Part shown: in pieces, positions 10,085-18,324 of the stretch
Layout of the letters: the number at the start of each line of letters is the position of its first letter
How positions within the stretch are numbered: the stretch's first letter is position 1
Assembly (NCBI RefSeq): GCF_023156535.1
Contig: NZ_JALNMH010000005.1
Span: 158,275 to 222,274 of the forward strand
Reading direction: 5' to 3'
Length of the DNA: 64,000 bases
DNA from: Pseudomarimonas salicorniae
GTDB lineage: Bacteria > Pseudomonadota > Gammaproteobacteria > Xanthomonadales > Xanthomonadaceae
Made by a program: the position numbers and the translations under genes
Notes under the pieces: generated by a model
The model's input: only the letters and a program-made list of their open reading frames with translations
Databases searched by the model: none
What the model was told of the DNA's origin: nothing

Positions 10085-11896
10085 ATGAAGTCGCAACCTC
10101 GCCGCAAGCCCCTAACGAGCCACGACCGCACGATCTCTGCTCGCCAACGACCGCTGGCGTACACCTACATGCGAATGAGCACCCCAGACCAGCTCAAGGG
10201 CGACTCAGCACGTCGTCAGCTCGCTGAATCACAGGCGTACGTGGAAAAGAGGGGGTTGGAGCTAGTCGAGTCTATGGCTGACCTTGGCATCTCGGCATTC
10301 CGAGGACGCAACCGTGAGGAAGGTAGGCTGCGTTGGTTCTTGGAGAAGCTCGAAGAAGGCGAGATCGAAGCAGGTAGCTTCTTGGTTATCGAGTCCATGG
10401 ACCGTCTCTCTCGTCAGAACGTGCCTGCGGTAGCCCAGCTGTTCTTCGACATCATCGATAAAGGAGTGACGATCGTCACTCTCGATGATCGTCAGGAGTA
10501 CTCGAAGGAAAGCTTGGTCGTTCAGGGATATCAGCTGCACGTTGCACTCGGGGCGATGTCTCGCGCGCATGAAGAGTCACGGCGCAAGTCGCAGATGATC
10601 GCGGCCGTATGGGCTGAAAAGAAAAAGAAGGCGCGTGATATGACCGTTGCCACGCGGCGGATACCTGCTTGGCTTCGAGTAAACGATCAGGGCGCTATCG
10701 AGCCCATCCCAGAACGCGCTGCTCTCGTTCGAAGAGTATTCGAATTGTCAGCGGGGGGCTTTGGAAGCTACTCCATCGCTCGGCTTATCAATGAAGAACA
10801 GATCCCGACCTGGGGGCCGAAGAGGAAATCAGGTGCGCCCCCAGTGTGGCGCGAGTCGTACATCAAGAAGATCATCTTCGGTAGAACGGTGCTCGGCGAG
10901 TACCAACCTCACCTAATAAAGGATGGGCTTTACAGCCAACGAGATCGGGTGGCAGACGGCGAACCCATCAAAGGCTACTACCCCGCGATAGTTGACGAGG
11001 AGTTGTACGCGCGAGCCCATGTCGCCATTGCATCCAGGAGGAACAACGGTGCGGGGCGAAAGGGAAGGACTTACTCGAATCTGTTCACGGGCTTGCTTCG
11101 CTGCGGGCACTGCGGAGGAGGCTACCGCTACATCAATAAAGGCGAGGGGAGCAAAGGAGGTCAGTATCTTCACTGTTCGGTAGCGTCAGCGAAGGGGAAG
11201 TGTCACGCGCGAGCATTCCAGTATGGTTACTTCGAACAGGCGCTCCTGAATCTCTTCTTGGCGCTGGATGTAGATCGCGTCCTGCAGCGAACACCGCGAA
11301 ATCAGAGGCTGCGCAAGTTGCGGAACAGGAGGGATGCCCTCGCCGAAGAAATAAGCAACCTCAAGCAATCCATAACCAATCTGCAATCCGTCATTGAACA
11401 GGCAGGTTCCGAGCTCGACTCAAGCTTTGTGTCTCGGGCTACTGCCCTCTCCCTCGAGGTTGCTACGAAGAATTCGGAGATGGAAGCTGTCCAGAAAGAG
11501 ATTTCTTCCATGCAACGGGTAGACCCCGCAGAACATAGAAAACGCGTCAGCGAGTTGCTGGCCGAGATAGGCAAGGCTGCCCATCAAGAGCAGACAGAGG
11601 TGTACCGAAGAGCGTTGGCTGCTGAGCTTAGGCGTTCGATTCGTATCATTGTCATCAGCATGCCTACTCACGTCGCGCATGAGCTTCAATGTGACTATGC
11701 AGACTGGAAGAAGCGATTCGGCGTGAGGTCAACGGTGGGGCTTGAGCGGCTGATTCATCGCGTCGGCTATAGGGTGAAGATTCACCACAACGATGATCAA
11801 GTCGAAGAAGTTGACATGCTTACTGATGAATCGATTCGACTTAAGTGGTCCAGAAAATTCAAGGACCTTCGCATCATCAACGCTTTGCCAGAGTGA
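10085..11896 (+). CDS. Large serine recombinase (integrase)
   Basis: Site-specific recombinase expected to integrate and excise the element at comM. From the ATG at 10085 (preceded by AGGTG) it has 603 residues. The catalytic domain contains YMRMSTPDQ with nucleophile Ser32, and SMDRLSRQN with the active-site arginines. The recombinase domain contains RRVFELSAGGFGSYSIARLINEE. A zinc ribbon follows (LLRCGHCGGGYRY near residue 340, later YLHCS and KCHARAF), then a coiled coil (about 410-490) and a C-terminal tail. This is the full large-serine-integrase layout. An in-frame ATG at 10034, just inside the element, is an alternative start. Its 3' end overlaps a small minus-strand ORF by 20 bp. No recombination directionality factor is recognised, though the 53-residue ORF is a candidate by position. 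Confidence 0.93.
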   Translation: MKSQPRRKPLTSHDRTISARQRPLAYTYMRMSTPDQLKGDSARRQLAESQAYVEKRGLELVESMADLGISAFRGRNREEGRLRWFLEKLEEGEIEAGSFLVIESMDRLSRQNVPAVAQLFFDIIDKGVTIVTLDDRQEYSKESLVVQGYQLHVALGAMSRAHEESRRKSQMIAAVWAEKKKKARDMTVATRRIPAWLRVNDQGAIEPIPERAALVRRVFELSAGGFGSYSIARLINEEQIPTWGPKRKSGAPPVWRESYIKKIIFGRTVLGEYQPHLIKDGLYSQRDRVADGEPIKGYYPAIVDEELYARAHVAIASRRNNGAGRKGRTYSNLFTGLLRCGHCGGGYRYINKGEGSKGGQYLHCSVASAKGKCHARAFQYGYFEQALLNLFLALDVDRVLQRTPRNQRLRKLRNRRDALAEEISNLKQSITNLQSVIEQAGSELDSSFVSRATALSLEVATKNSEMEAVQKEISSMQRVDPAEHRKRVSELLAEIGKAAHQEQTEVYRRALAAELRRSIRIIVISMPTHVAHELQCDYADWKKRFGVRSTVGLERLIHRVGYRVKIHHNDDQVEEVDMLTDESIRLKWSRKFKDLRIINALPE

Positions 11897-12038
11897 GCAC
11901 TACATCGCTGATGACCTTGTTTAGGTCTACCAGCGCCTTGACGCGGTCATCGATTGTCTTTGCCTTAGTCATTTCTACTTGCTTTCGTTGAATGTCATTA
12001 GCCTTGGACTGAAGCTGCTGGTTCGTCAGTGGTGTCAT
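11877..12038 (-). CDS. Small ORF, 53 residues, probably coding
   Basis: The frame starts at an ATG 8 bp after GAAAGGG, a good ribosome-binding site, and ends inside the 3' end of the recombinase gene. The protein begins MTPLTNQQLQSKANDIQ, is rich in Lys, Gln, Asp and Leu, and is predicted to be almost entirely helical with a heptad-like pattern. No family recognised. It lies 117 bp downstream of the HUH gene on the same strand, so the two may be co-transcribed. Size and neighbours would fit an accessory or directionality factor, but the sequence does not prove this. Confidence 0.5.
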   Translation of the reverse strand: MTPLTNQQLQSKANDIQRKQVEMTKAKTIDDRVKALVDLNKVISDVVLTLAKR

Positions 12039-12155
12039 GTCAGTACCCTTTCATTTGTGTTTCTTAAGGTAAAGCTCCGCTATCAAGGCCCCGCCGTCAG
12101 CAGGGCCCAGCTTTTGCGATCTCGGCAGGGGCAGGCCATCAGCGCTGAACCCGAG

Positions 12156-12659
12156 TCACTCCCAGCGGAGGTTCCCGAAATCGATGCAGTCGATGTAGTG
12201 GGGCTTGTCTCTTTCTTTCAGTATGTAGCCGATCCAGCCACGATCTCTCATGGGGACTACGCGGTTTTGTCGGGGGCTCGCCCAGTCAAGGCTGTACCAA
12301 GTGCTGGCAACCACTTCACACCACTGCTCCGTGGAGAACCCAGGTGGGGTCGGTAGGCATAGGTGATAGTGAATGTGCTTGTCGCATTGACCTTCACCGC
12401 CCTCTCGCACGGCTATGGCGAGCACTTTGCTCCGCGAATGACGACCAAACGCTTTTCGATCCAGTCGACGCAGAAGCTGTCGGATCGTGGATTCGGCAGT
12501 TGCGACCGTCAGCCATTGACGATGGGACTTGGTCCCGCCGTCACCAGCACCGATGAGGCTAGGTCGAAATGTTAGGGACGCGGAGACCGCAGGCCCATCG
12601 AACTCACCTAGCCAGCCATTCAGCGCCGCCTTAAGTGGTTGAAAATCATTGAATTTCAT
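12156..12659 (-). CDS. Probable minimal HUH endonuclease (Rep/relaxase-like)
   Basis: A 167-residue protein with a strong ribosome-binding site (GAGGAGGT, 6 bp before the ATG). It shows the three landmarks of Rep-type HUH nucleases in order. A strand resembling motif 1 is SASLTFR (26-32), the metal-binding HUH is H97-Y98-H99 in KHIHYHLCL, and the nucleophile motif is Y145-I-L-K148, matching YxxK. Such enzymes nick one DNA strand, often beside a hairpin, and start rolling-circle replication, transfer or single-strand transposition. No helicase domain is attached. It is transcribed away from a hairpin at 12704-12741 and from the resolvase gene. The motif order is seen directly; the function is inferred. 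A chance match of short motifs cannot be excluded. Confidence 0.6.
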   Translation of the reverse strand: MKFNDFQPLKAALNGWLGEFDGPAVSASLTFRPSLIGAGDGGTKSHRQWLTVATAESTIRQLLRRLDRKAFGRHSRSKVLAIAVREGGEGQCDKHIHYHLCLPTPPGFSTEQWCEVVASTWYSLDWASPRQNRVVPMRDRGWIGYILKERDKPHYIDCIDFGNLRWE

Positions 12660-12703
12660 TGCTTACCTCCTCGCGACCTAGCTATTTAGGTGGCGCAGAG
12701 GTA

Positions 12704-12741
12704 TAAAGGCTTAACGGTCATTTGGACCTTATAAGCCTTTA
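12704..12741. promoter_or_regulatory. Inverted repeat between HUH gene and resolvase gene
   Basis: Perfect 10-bp arms TAAAGGCTTA (12704-12713) and TAAGCCTTTA (12732-12741) enclose an inner GGTC/GACC stem with a 5-base loop. The structure ends 7 bp before the resolvase ATG and 44 bp before the HUH start. It could be the resolvase binding site, an operator for the divergent genes, or the nick/origin hairpin of the HUH protein. Sequence alone cannot choose. Confidence 0.7.
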
Positions 12742-12748
12742 CAAGCCC

Positions 12749-13426
12749 ATGTCAGGTACTACCAAGTTCATTGCCTACTACCGCGTCTCGACTTCGGGAC
12801 AGGGTGTCTCGGGGCTCGGTCTGGAGGCTCAGCGCTCTGCAGTCGAGAGGTACGTGAAGGGCCTCGGTGGCGAGATCCTCAAGGAGTTTCAGGAGGTTGA
12901 GTCGGGACGAGTGACCCAGCGGCCTCAGCTCGACATGGCACTTGCTGCCTGTCGGCGGGACAGAGCCGTACTCGTGATTGCGCGTCTCGATCGACTCGCG
13001 CGGAACCTATACCTCATCGCCTCCTTGATGGAGTCGCGTATCGAGTTTGTCGCGGCGGATATGCCGACTGCGAACAAGCTGACAATCCACCTACTAGCTG
13101 CCATGGCTGAGCATGAGCGGGAGAACATCGCTCGGAACACCAAGGCGGCGCTTAGGGCGGCAAAGCAGCGAGGCGTTGTACTTGGGAATCCCAGGCTCGA
13201 TCAGGTAAGAGCCAAGGGGACGCGAGCAACAGTCAAGAACGCCGATGACTTTGCCGAGCGTTTCTTGCGCCTAGTCAATGAGCTTCAGCTTGTTGGCTTG
13301 CCCTACCAGAAGATTGCCGACGTCTTGAATGCGCGGGGCTACGAGACGCAGCGCAAGCGGTCTTGGACCGCTGCGGGCGTCAGAAATATCTGCATTCGAC
13401 TGAGAGCAAACGGACTCATGCCCTAG
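12749..13426 (+). CDS. Small serine recombinase (resolvase/invertase family)
   Basis: A 225-residue resolvase-family protein. The catalytic domain has YYRVSTSGQ with Ser14, LVIARLDRLARN with the conserved arginines, and the long E-helix region LAAMAEHERENIARNTKAAL. The C-terminal third is a DNA-binding region ending in TAAGVRNICIRLRANG. The ATG at 12749 is preferred over the upstream TTG at 12722 because the family begins close to this point. No ribosome-binding site is visible because the inverted repeat fills the leader. It would resolve dimers or cointegrates, or invert DNA, and is unlikely to be the integrase given the large recombinase. Its last 4 bp overlap the convergent methyltransferase gene. 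Confidence 0.9.
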   Translation: MSGTTKFIAYYRVSTSGQGVSGLGLEAQRSAVERYVKGLGGEILKEFQEVESGRVTQRPQLDMALAACRRDRAVLVIARLDRLARNLYLIASLMESRIEFVAADMPTANKLTIHLLAAMAEHERENIARNTKAALRAAKQRGVVLGNPRLDQVRAKGTRATVKNADDFAERFLRLVNELQLVGLPYQKIADVLNARGYETQRKRSWTAAGVRNICIRLRANGLMP

Positions 13427-15042
13427 TTCTTGCGTCCGCGCCGACGATCTCTGAGCTTTTGCCAGATGCCCCGAAGCGCTTGGACCTGTTTGGTAGTAAG
13501 CCCCAGACCATCGATCAACGTGATGCTATCGACCATGTCGAGGGCGACGTCAACCTTCTTCTCGCGTATGAGACGGTCGATCTCCAGCGGATCAAGCTGG
13601 TCTACACCGCTTACGGGCAAGGGTAGGCGCTCCATTTCGGAGGGCTCAAAGGTCATGACCCCACCGCCATAGCTTCGTCCCGTCACCTCGGAAGCAGCGA
13701 ATGTGAGGGAGTTCACGAACGCCGTCGACAAAGAACGCGCGTTGTAACCGTCAACGAGCCGTCCTCTATGGAGCGTATCGGTGCAGATTGCGGTGGTTTC
13801 GTTTGCCACCATCCGCGGCGAGCTATCGGCCTGCCTCAAAAAGAAGACATCAGGTCGCCACACTGCTGGGACGACGTACCACTCTCGTCTGATTCGGCAC
13901 TTGTAGCCTGCGTTCACACCCAATGCCTGTCCGTGTCGAACGTATCGCTGCACATTTCGGTGATGAGGGGCGGCAGGAGCGAACATGTATGCCTTGCGGC
14001 CCGACTTGACCCAGGCCTGGAAATCGGACTCCTCGAAAAGCGTCCCCTGAAGAGCGGCTGATCGACCTACCAGTGGGATGCACGACGACGATAGACCATG
14101 GTCAGCAACCTCCTCCTTTGACAGCATGAAGTAATCGTTGTTGCCCGTAACCACGCCCACATCGACGTCAATGAATTTGCTCATGATCGGAATGTCAGGA
14201 CGTTCGCGTAGATCTCTCAGCAGTAGGATCTCGGACTTAGAGAGGAAGTATTTCGTCCATTTCTCGGAGGCGTGATCGATCGGCTTGGTAGCCTTCTTGG
14301 CCAGAGCCAGTAGGTCCATGCTGCCAAGCTCGGAAGCGTCCTCCACCTCATGTACGCGAACGCCGCGACTCTTGCCCGCTCCCCGCTCTGCAAGGACGAG
14401 AACAATCTCCTGCTGTATCTCAGGAAAAACCAGCTTCTTGAACGCAACAATGCTGATGCGATCGAAACTATCAGCGAGGAACTGCCTCACCTCGGAGGCA
14501 TATCCCACCTGAAATAGTTCCGCAGGAACGACCATCGCTAGACGTCCGCGATCCGTTAGAAGCCCAGTGCACAACGCGACAAAAGGTAGCCAAGCGTTGG
14601 CCAGTCTGCTCGGGTTCAAGCTGAGCCGCCTCATGAGCGCGAAGGCTTGCTGCCGCTGGTCTTCAGGGAAATCTTGATACCTGATGAAGGGCGGATTGCC
14701 TACTACCGCGTCAAAAGCTGACCCCCTATCCAGCATCTTCTCTGCGTGATCGAAGAAGCTGCCTCCGCGCACGACATGAGCAACGTTGGTGCCAAGGTCC
14801 TTCGCGCGCCGTAAAGCCTTCTTGGCCTCGGACTCAGATAGCTCGATGGCGGTGACGTTGGCGGGAGCATCGAGCGCAGAAGCACGAGAAAGGACCTCCA
14901 CGAGAATATTGCCATCGCCGCACGATGGTTCGAGTACGGACCTCGTGTCTTCAGAAATAGCCCATGCAGCCAGGAACTTCGAGATCGCAGGAGGCGTGTA
15001 GTACCCACCGCGAAGCTTGTTATCAGAGGGTTGCTGCTTCAA
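13423..15042 (-). CDS. Type II adenine-N6 DNA methyltransferase
   Basis: Modification enzyme of the restriction-modification pair, 539 residues. The N-terminal RGGYYTPPAISKFL is typical of the Eco57I/N6-adenine group. SAM-binding motif I is LEPSCGDG (37-44) and catalytic motif IV is NPPF (116-119), marking N6-adenine methylation. The C-terminal half (about 270-500) should be the target-recognition domain. The gene follows the restriction gene with a 4-bp ATGA overlap, so the pair is translationally coupled. The recognition sequence cannot be read from the protein. The end of the gene overlaps the resolvase gene tail to tail by 4 bp. Confidence 0.9.
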   Translation of the reverse strand: MKQQPSDNKLRGGYYTPPAISKFLAAWAISEDTRSVLEPSCGDGNILVEVLSRASALDAPANVTAIELSESEAKKALRRAKDLGTNVAHVVRGGSFFDHAEKMLDRGSAFDAVVGNPPFIRYQDFPEDQRQQAFALMRRLSLNPSRLANAWLPFVALCTGLLTDRGRLAMVVPAELFQVGYASEVRQFLADSFDRISIVAFKKLVFPEIQQEIVLVLAERGAGKSRGVRVHEVEDASELGSMDLLALAKKATKPIDHASEKWTKYFLSKSEILLLRDLRERPDIPIMSKFIDVDVGVVTGNNDYFMLSKEEVADHGLSSSCIPLVGRSAALQGTLFEESDFQAWVKSGRKAYMFAPAAPHHRNVQRYVRHGQALGVNAGYKCRIRREWYVVPAVWRPDVFFLRQADSSPRMVANETTAICTDTLHRGRLVDGYNARSLSTAFVNSLTFAASEVTGRSYGGGVMTFEPSEMERLPLPVSGVDQLDPLEIDRLIREKKVDVALDMVDSITLIDGLGLTTKQVQALRGIWQKLRDRRRGRKN

Positions 15043-16007
15043 TTCGTAGTCTCACTTTCGTCGGGGCGCGTGCTCTTGTCATGTGGAGGCAGTCCCTTGT
15101 ACCGCTCCACGTAGCGAGCATGAATCGTTTCCATAAAGGTGCTTATGTGTAGATTGGACTTCGCATCCAAGTGGCTCGAATCCACTTCGCCTGTGTCTGG
15201 ATCCCAGAACACTAGGGCTATGGCTTCGGCAAGATGACTAGGGTGGTCCGTGTCCCTGCGCGTTGCTAGGCGTTCGAGGGTTCGGACCATGTCGAACATT
15301 TGCTGATCCCGAATCGCGGGTTTCGGAATTGCCACGATGAATGCAACGATGCAGTACGGAAATCGTGTGTGAATCGTCGTGGCTTCTGTACCGAGATCAT
15401 TGACCATGTTCTGCCAGTTCTTCGGAATGCTTTCCGCGTCATTCAAAGACTTGCTGTCGTAGACGATGCGCGGGCCATCGGGCCTATAGGCAACGTCGAA
15501 ATTCTGCGGTCGCACTCCCCCGATGACGCGCGCTGGTCCTACCTCGATGCAGTTGTGATGCGGCGGTAGAAGCTCATTGGTAGTCCATTCGATTTCTTCT
15601 TTCTTCGTAGTCTTGGAGCTCTTCGCCGCAACAGTTGCGCTTGTGCTTGGCGTTGCAGCCTTCTTGGCCGCGGCCGCCACCTTCTTGGCTGCACTAAGTT
15701 TGGCATGGTCCACGACGGGGATATCTCCGAGCATGTCAGCAAGAGAAGCTCCAACGGCGCGGTCAAAGTCGATTCCGAAATCCATGCCTTGCTTCTTGTT
15801 GAACGCACATGGGTACTTGTTCTCCTCGATCTCTGACTCGATGTCGCTTGAAATCGCAACCCCTTCAGCTCTGAGTTGGGCAATCGTGCGTGGCTCTACC
15901 TTCGATTTTTCTTTCTGCTTGGTGCCAACCCTCCACTTGATGCCCCAGCAGCGCAAAGCTTCCGTATCAAACTCCAACGCGGTTGCTTCTTCCTTCAGTG
16001 TCGACAT
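15039..16007 (-). CDS. Type II restriction endonuclease, PD-(D/E)xK type
   Basis: Probable restriction partner of the adjacent methyltransferase, 322 residues. The nuclease core is visible as FDVAYRPDGPRIVYDSK, with Asp171 and the Asp184-Ser-Lys186 pair forming the PD-DxK metal site. Residues about 104-137 are an Ala/Lys/Ser/Thr-rich stretch resembling a histone-H1 tail, separating an N-terminal region from the catalytic region; this is unusual for a type II enzyme. The restriction gene comes first and the methyltransferase second, so establishment in a new host must depend on some delay in expression. No separate controller (C) protein is seen. Assignment rests on the motif and the neighbour; specificity unknown. 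Confidence 0.8.
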   Translation of the reverse strand: MSTLKEEATALEFDTEALRCWGIKWRVGTKQKEKSKVEPRTIAQLRAEGVAISSDIESEIEENKYPCAFNKKQGMDFGIDFDRAVGASLADMLGDIPVVDHAKLSAAKKVAAAAKKAATPSTSATVAAKSSKTTKKEEIEWTTNELLPPHHNCIEVGPARVIGGVRPQNFDVAYRPDGPRIVYDSKSLNDAESIPKNWQNMVNDLGTEATTIHTRFPYCIVAFIVAIPKPAIRDQQMFDMVRTLERLATRRDTDHPSHLAEAIALVFWDPDTGEVDSSHLDAKSNLHISTFMETIHARYVERYKGLPPHDKSTRPDESETTN

Positions 16008-16036
16008 TCTTCCGCTCCCCCAGGCTGGCTGAGAGG

Positions 16037-16173
16037 AACGGTAGCAACGCCACCATCGGGCGTCTAGAAAGATGCACCGCGCCTGTCGCGCGAGCCGAGA
16101 CGGGCTCGGAGGAAGCAGGCGGGGCAGCAGACAGAAACGGGCGCTTGGCAGTTAATCAGCTATAACGGTAGCA
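16037..16173. repeat. Right-end subterminal direct repeat AACGGTAGCA
   Basis: The 10-mer AACGGTAGCA occurs at 16037-16046 and again at 16164-16173, where it spans the AGC core at the element/comM junction. The 160 bp between the restriction gene start and comM contain no ORF of note and should hold the promoter of the restriction-modification operon and the attachment site. Confidence 0.7.
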
Positions 16174-16813
16174 GATGGTGCCCGCCGGCGGCGGCGATCT
16201 CCAGCGCGCGGCGGGCGATCGGCTGGCCGATCACCTCGGACAGGTCGGGACGCTGGCCAGCCATCCGGTCGTCATTGGCGGCGACGAAGGCGGCGAGCCG
16301 GTCCTCACCGCGCAGATGGGCGCAGACCTGCAGGAGGGTCTCGGCCGGCAGCACGTCGACCGCGCCGGCCAGGCCCGCCTCCTCCGCGTTGGCCCGCGGC
16401 AGCACCACGCCGCGCCCTGCCCGGCCGGCGCCAAGGGCCGCGGTCAGCGCGCCGTGCACGCCGCGCAGCTCACCGGTCAGCGCCAGCTCGCCGATGAACT
16501 CGAGATCGGCCACGGCATCGGCCGGCACCTGGCCGCTGGCGACCAGGATGCCGAGCGCGATGGGCAGGTCGAAGCGGGCGCCGTCCTTGGGCAGGTCTGC
16601 CGGGGCGAGGTTCACCGTGATCCGCCGCTGCGGCATCTCGAACTGGGCGCAGAGCAGGGCCGCGCGGACCCGGTCCTTGGACTCGCGGACCGCGGCCTCG
16701 GGCAGGCCGACGATCGACATGCCCGGCAAACCGCCGGAGAGATGCACCTCGACCTGCACCGGCGGCGCCTGCACGCCGCACTGGGCGCGACTATGGATGA
16801 GGGCGATGGCCAT
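16170..16813 (-). pseudogene. comM: comM (YifB) N-terminal fragment
   Basis: This is the 5' part of comM from its own start at 16813. It shows the Lon/S5-like N-terminal domain (VEVHLSGGLPGMSIVGLPEA, then TVNLAPADLPKDGARFDLPI) and runs to ALEIAAAGGHHLL. Three element-derived triplets (Leu, Pro, Leu or their equivalent) and a stop at 16160-16162 follow. The 217-residue product lacks Walker A, Walker B and all ATPase parts, so it cannot work as a helicase. The start lies 56 bp after the ubiK stop on the same strand, a common pairing in gammaproteobacteria. The AGC at 16170-16172 is the right copy of the crossover core. Confidence 0.92.
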
Positions 16814-16869
16814 GGCCGGGGCGCGCGCCGCCGTGACCCGCCGGGCGGGTCGTCGCGGCGTACGGCACC

Positions 16870-17630
<761 letters not shown>

Positions 17631-17645
17631 CCAGCGCAGCCGCCA

Positions 17646-17663
17646 CCCGGCCGATCGGCCGGG
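17646..17663. terminator. GC-rich palindrome between convergent genes
   Basis: The perfect palindrome CCCGGCCGATCGGCCGGG lies between the PII gene and the convergent redoxin gene. It can form a strong hairpin in both directions but has no U-run, so it is a candidate bidirectional pause or mRNA-end structure rather than a classical terminator. Confidence 0.5.
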
Positions 17664-17681
17664 CGGCGCTGCCGGAACCGC

Positions 17682-18296
17682 TCAGGCGTCCTTGTACTTG
17701 ATGCTGCAGCCGTAGGGCTGCGAGGTGCTGAGGCTGACCGGCTTGCCGGCGGCCAGCTCGGCCAGCGCCTGCGGCACGTACTGGGTCGCCTCGGGAATGT
17801 CACCGGTATCGGCGCTGGGAATGCTGTCGATGGCGCCGGCGTAGCGCAGCACGCCTTCGGGATCGATGATGTACATGTGCGGCGTGGTTTTGGCCGCGTA
17901 GGCGCGGCCGACGCTGCCGTCGGTGTCGAACAGGTAGTGGGTCTGCGCGGCCTTCCAGTTGGCCTGGATCCTGTTCGCGGTGGCGCCGTCCACGTGGCCC
18001 TGCTTGCCCGGCGCAGAGGAGTTCAGCACCAGCCACACCACGTCATCGTCAACCGCCTCGCGCTGCTGAGAGGGGATATTGGCGGCGTTGTAGTGCTTCT
18101 TGACGAAGGGGCACTCGTGGTTGGTCCACTCGAGCACCACGGTCTTGCCGGCGAAGTCGGCCAGCGAGCGCTCGGCGCCGGTGCTGTCGGTCAGGGTGAA
18201 TGCCGGGGCGGCCTCGCCGACCTTGGCCGGGGCAGCCTGCGCTGTCGGCAGGCCGATGAGCAGGGCGGAAGCGAGCACGCTGAGAGCAGGTTTCAT
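17682..18296 (-). CDS. Exported thioredoxin-fold redoxin protein
   Basis: A 204-residue AhpC/TSA-like redoxin with a signal peptide (about 1-21, ending TAQAA). The fold is seen in APAFTLTDSTG, in VLEWTNHECPFVKKHY with Cys62 at the active position, and in the cis-Pro loop KTTPHMYIIDPEGVLRYAG. A second Cys lies near the C-terminus (PYGCSIKY), so an intramolecular disulfide is possible without a CxxC. The start is fixed by AGGAGG 6 bp before the ATG. It begins 28 bp after the dsbD stop, suggesting one transcript. Role: probably a periplasmic thiol oxidoreductase or peroxidase served by DsbD. Confidence 0.82.
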   Translation of the reverse strand: MKPALSVLASALLIGLPTAQAAPAKVGEAAPAFTLTDSTGAERSLADFAGKTVVLEWTNHECPFVKKHYNAANIPSQQREAVDDDVVWLVLNSSAPGKQGHVDGATANRIQANWKAAQTHYLFDTDGSVGRAYAAKTTPHMYIIDPEGVLRYAGAIDSIPSADTGDIPEATQYVPQALAELAAGKPVSLSTSQPYGCSIKYKDA

Positions 18297-18324
18297 GATG
18301 GGATCCTCCTGGTTGGGAGCGGGT

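Larger units (their letters stand above)
10031..16172. mobile_element. 6.14-kb integrative element inserted in comM
   Basis: The element lies between the two halves of comM and is visibly richer in A/T than the flanks. In order it carries a large serine recombinase (+), a small ORF (-), a probable HUH endonuclease (-), a hairpin, a small serine resolvase (+), a DNA methyltransferase (-) and a restriction enzyme (-). Genes are packed with small overlaps. The recombinase lies at the left edge, as usual for serine-integrase elements. There are no phage structural, conjugation or tRNA genes. It may be an integrative and mobilizable element or a defence island unit; the presence of both a possible nicking initiator and restriction-modification distinguishes it from a bare transposon. 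Confidence 0.9.

Noticed and set aside
11979-12356. Plus-strand ORF between recombinase and HUH gene
   Set aside because: No ribosome-binding site or family signal, and it overlaps the 3' end of the HUH gene and the better-supported 53-codon ORF.
12722-12748. TTG start for the resolvase
   Set aside because: It would place the first codons within the inverted repeat and add nine residues absent from the family; the ATG at 12749 fits the catalytic domain start.
10031-16172. Prophage
   Set aside because: There are no capsid, terminase, tail or lysis genes; integrase and restriction-modification alone do not make a phage.
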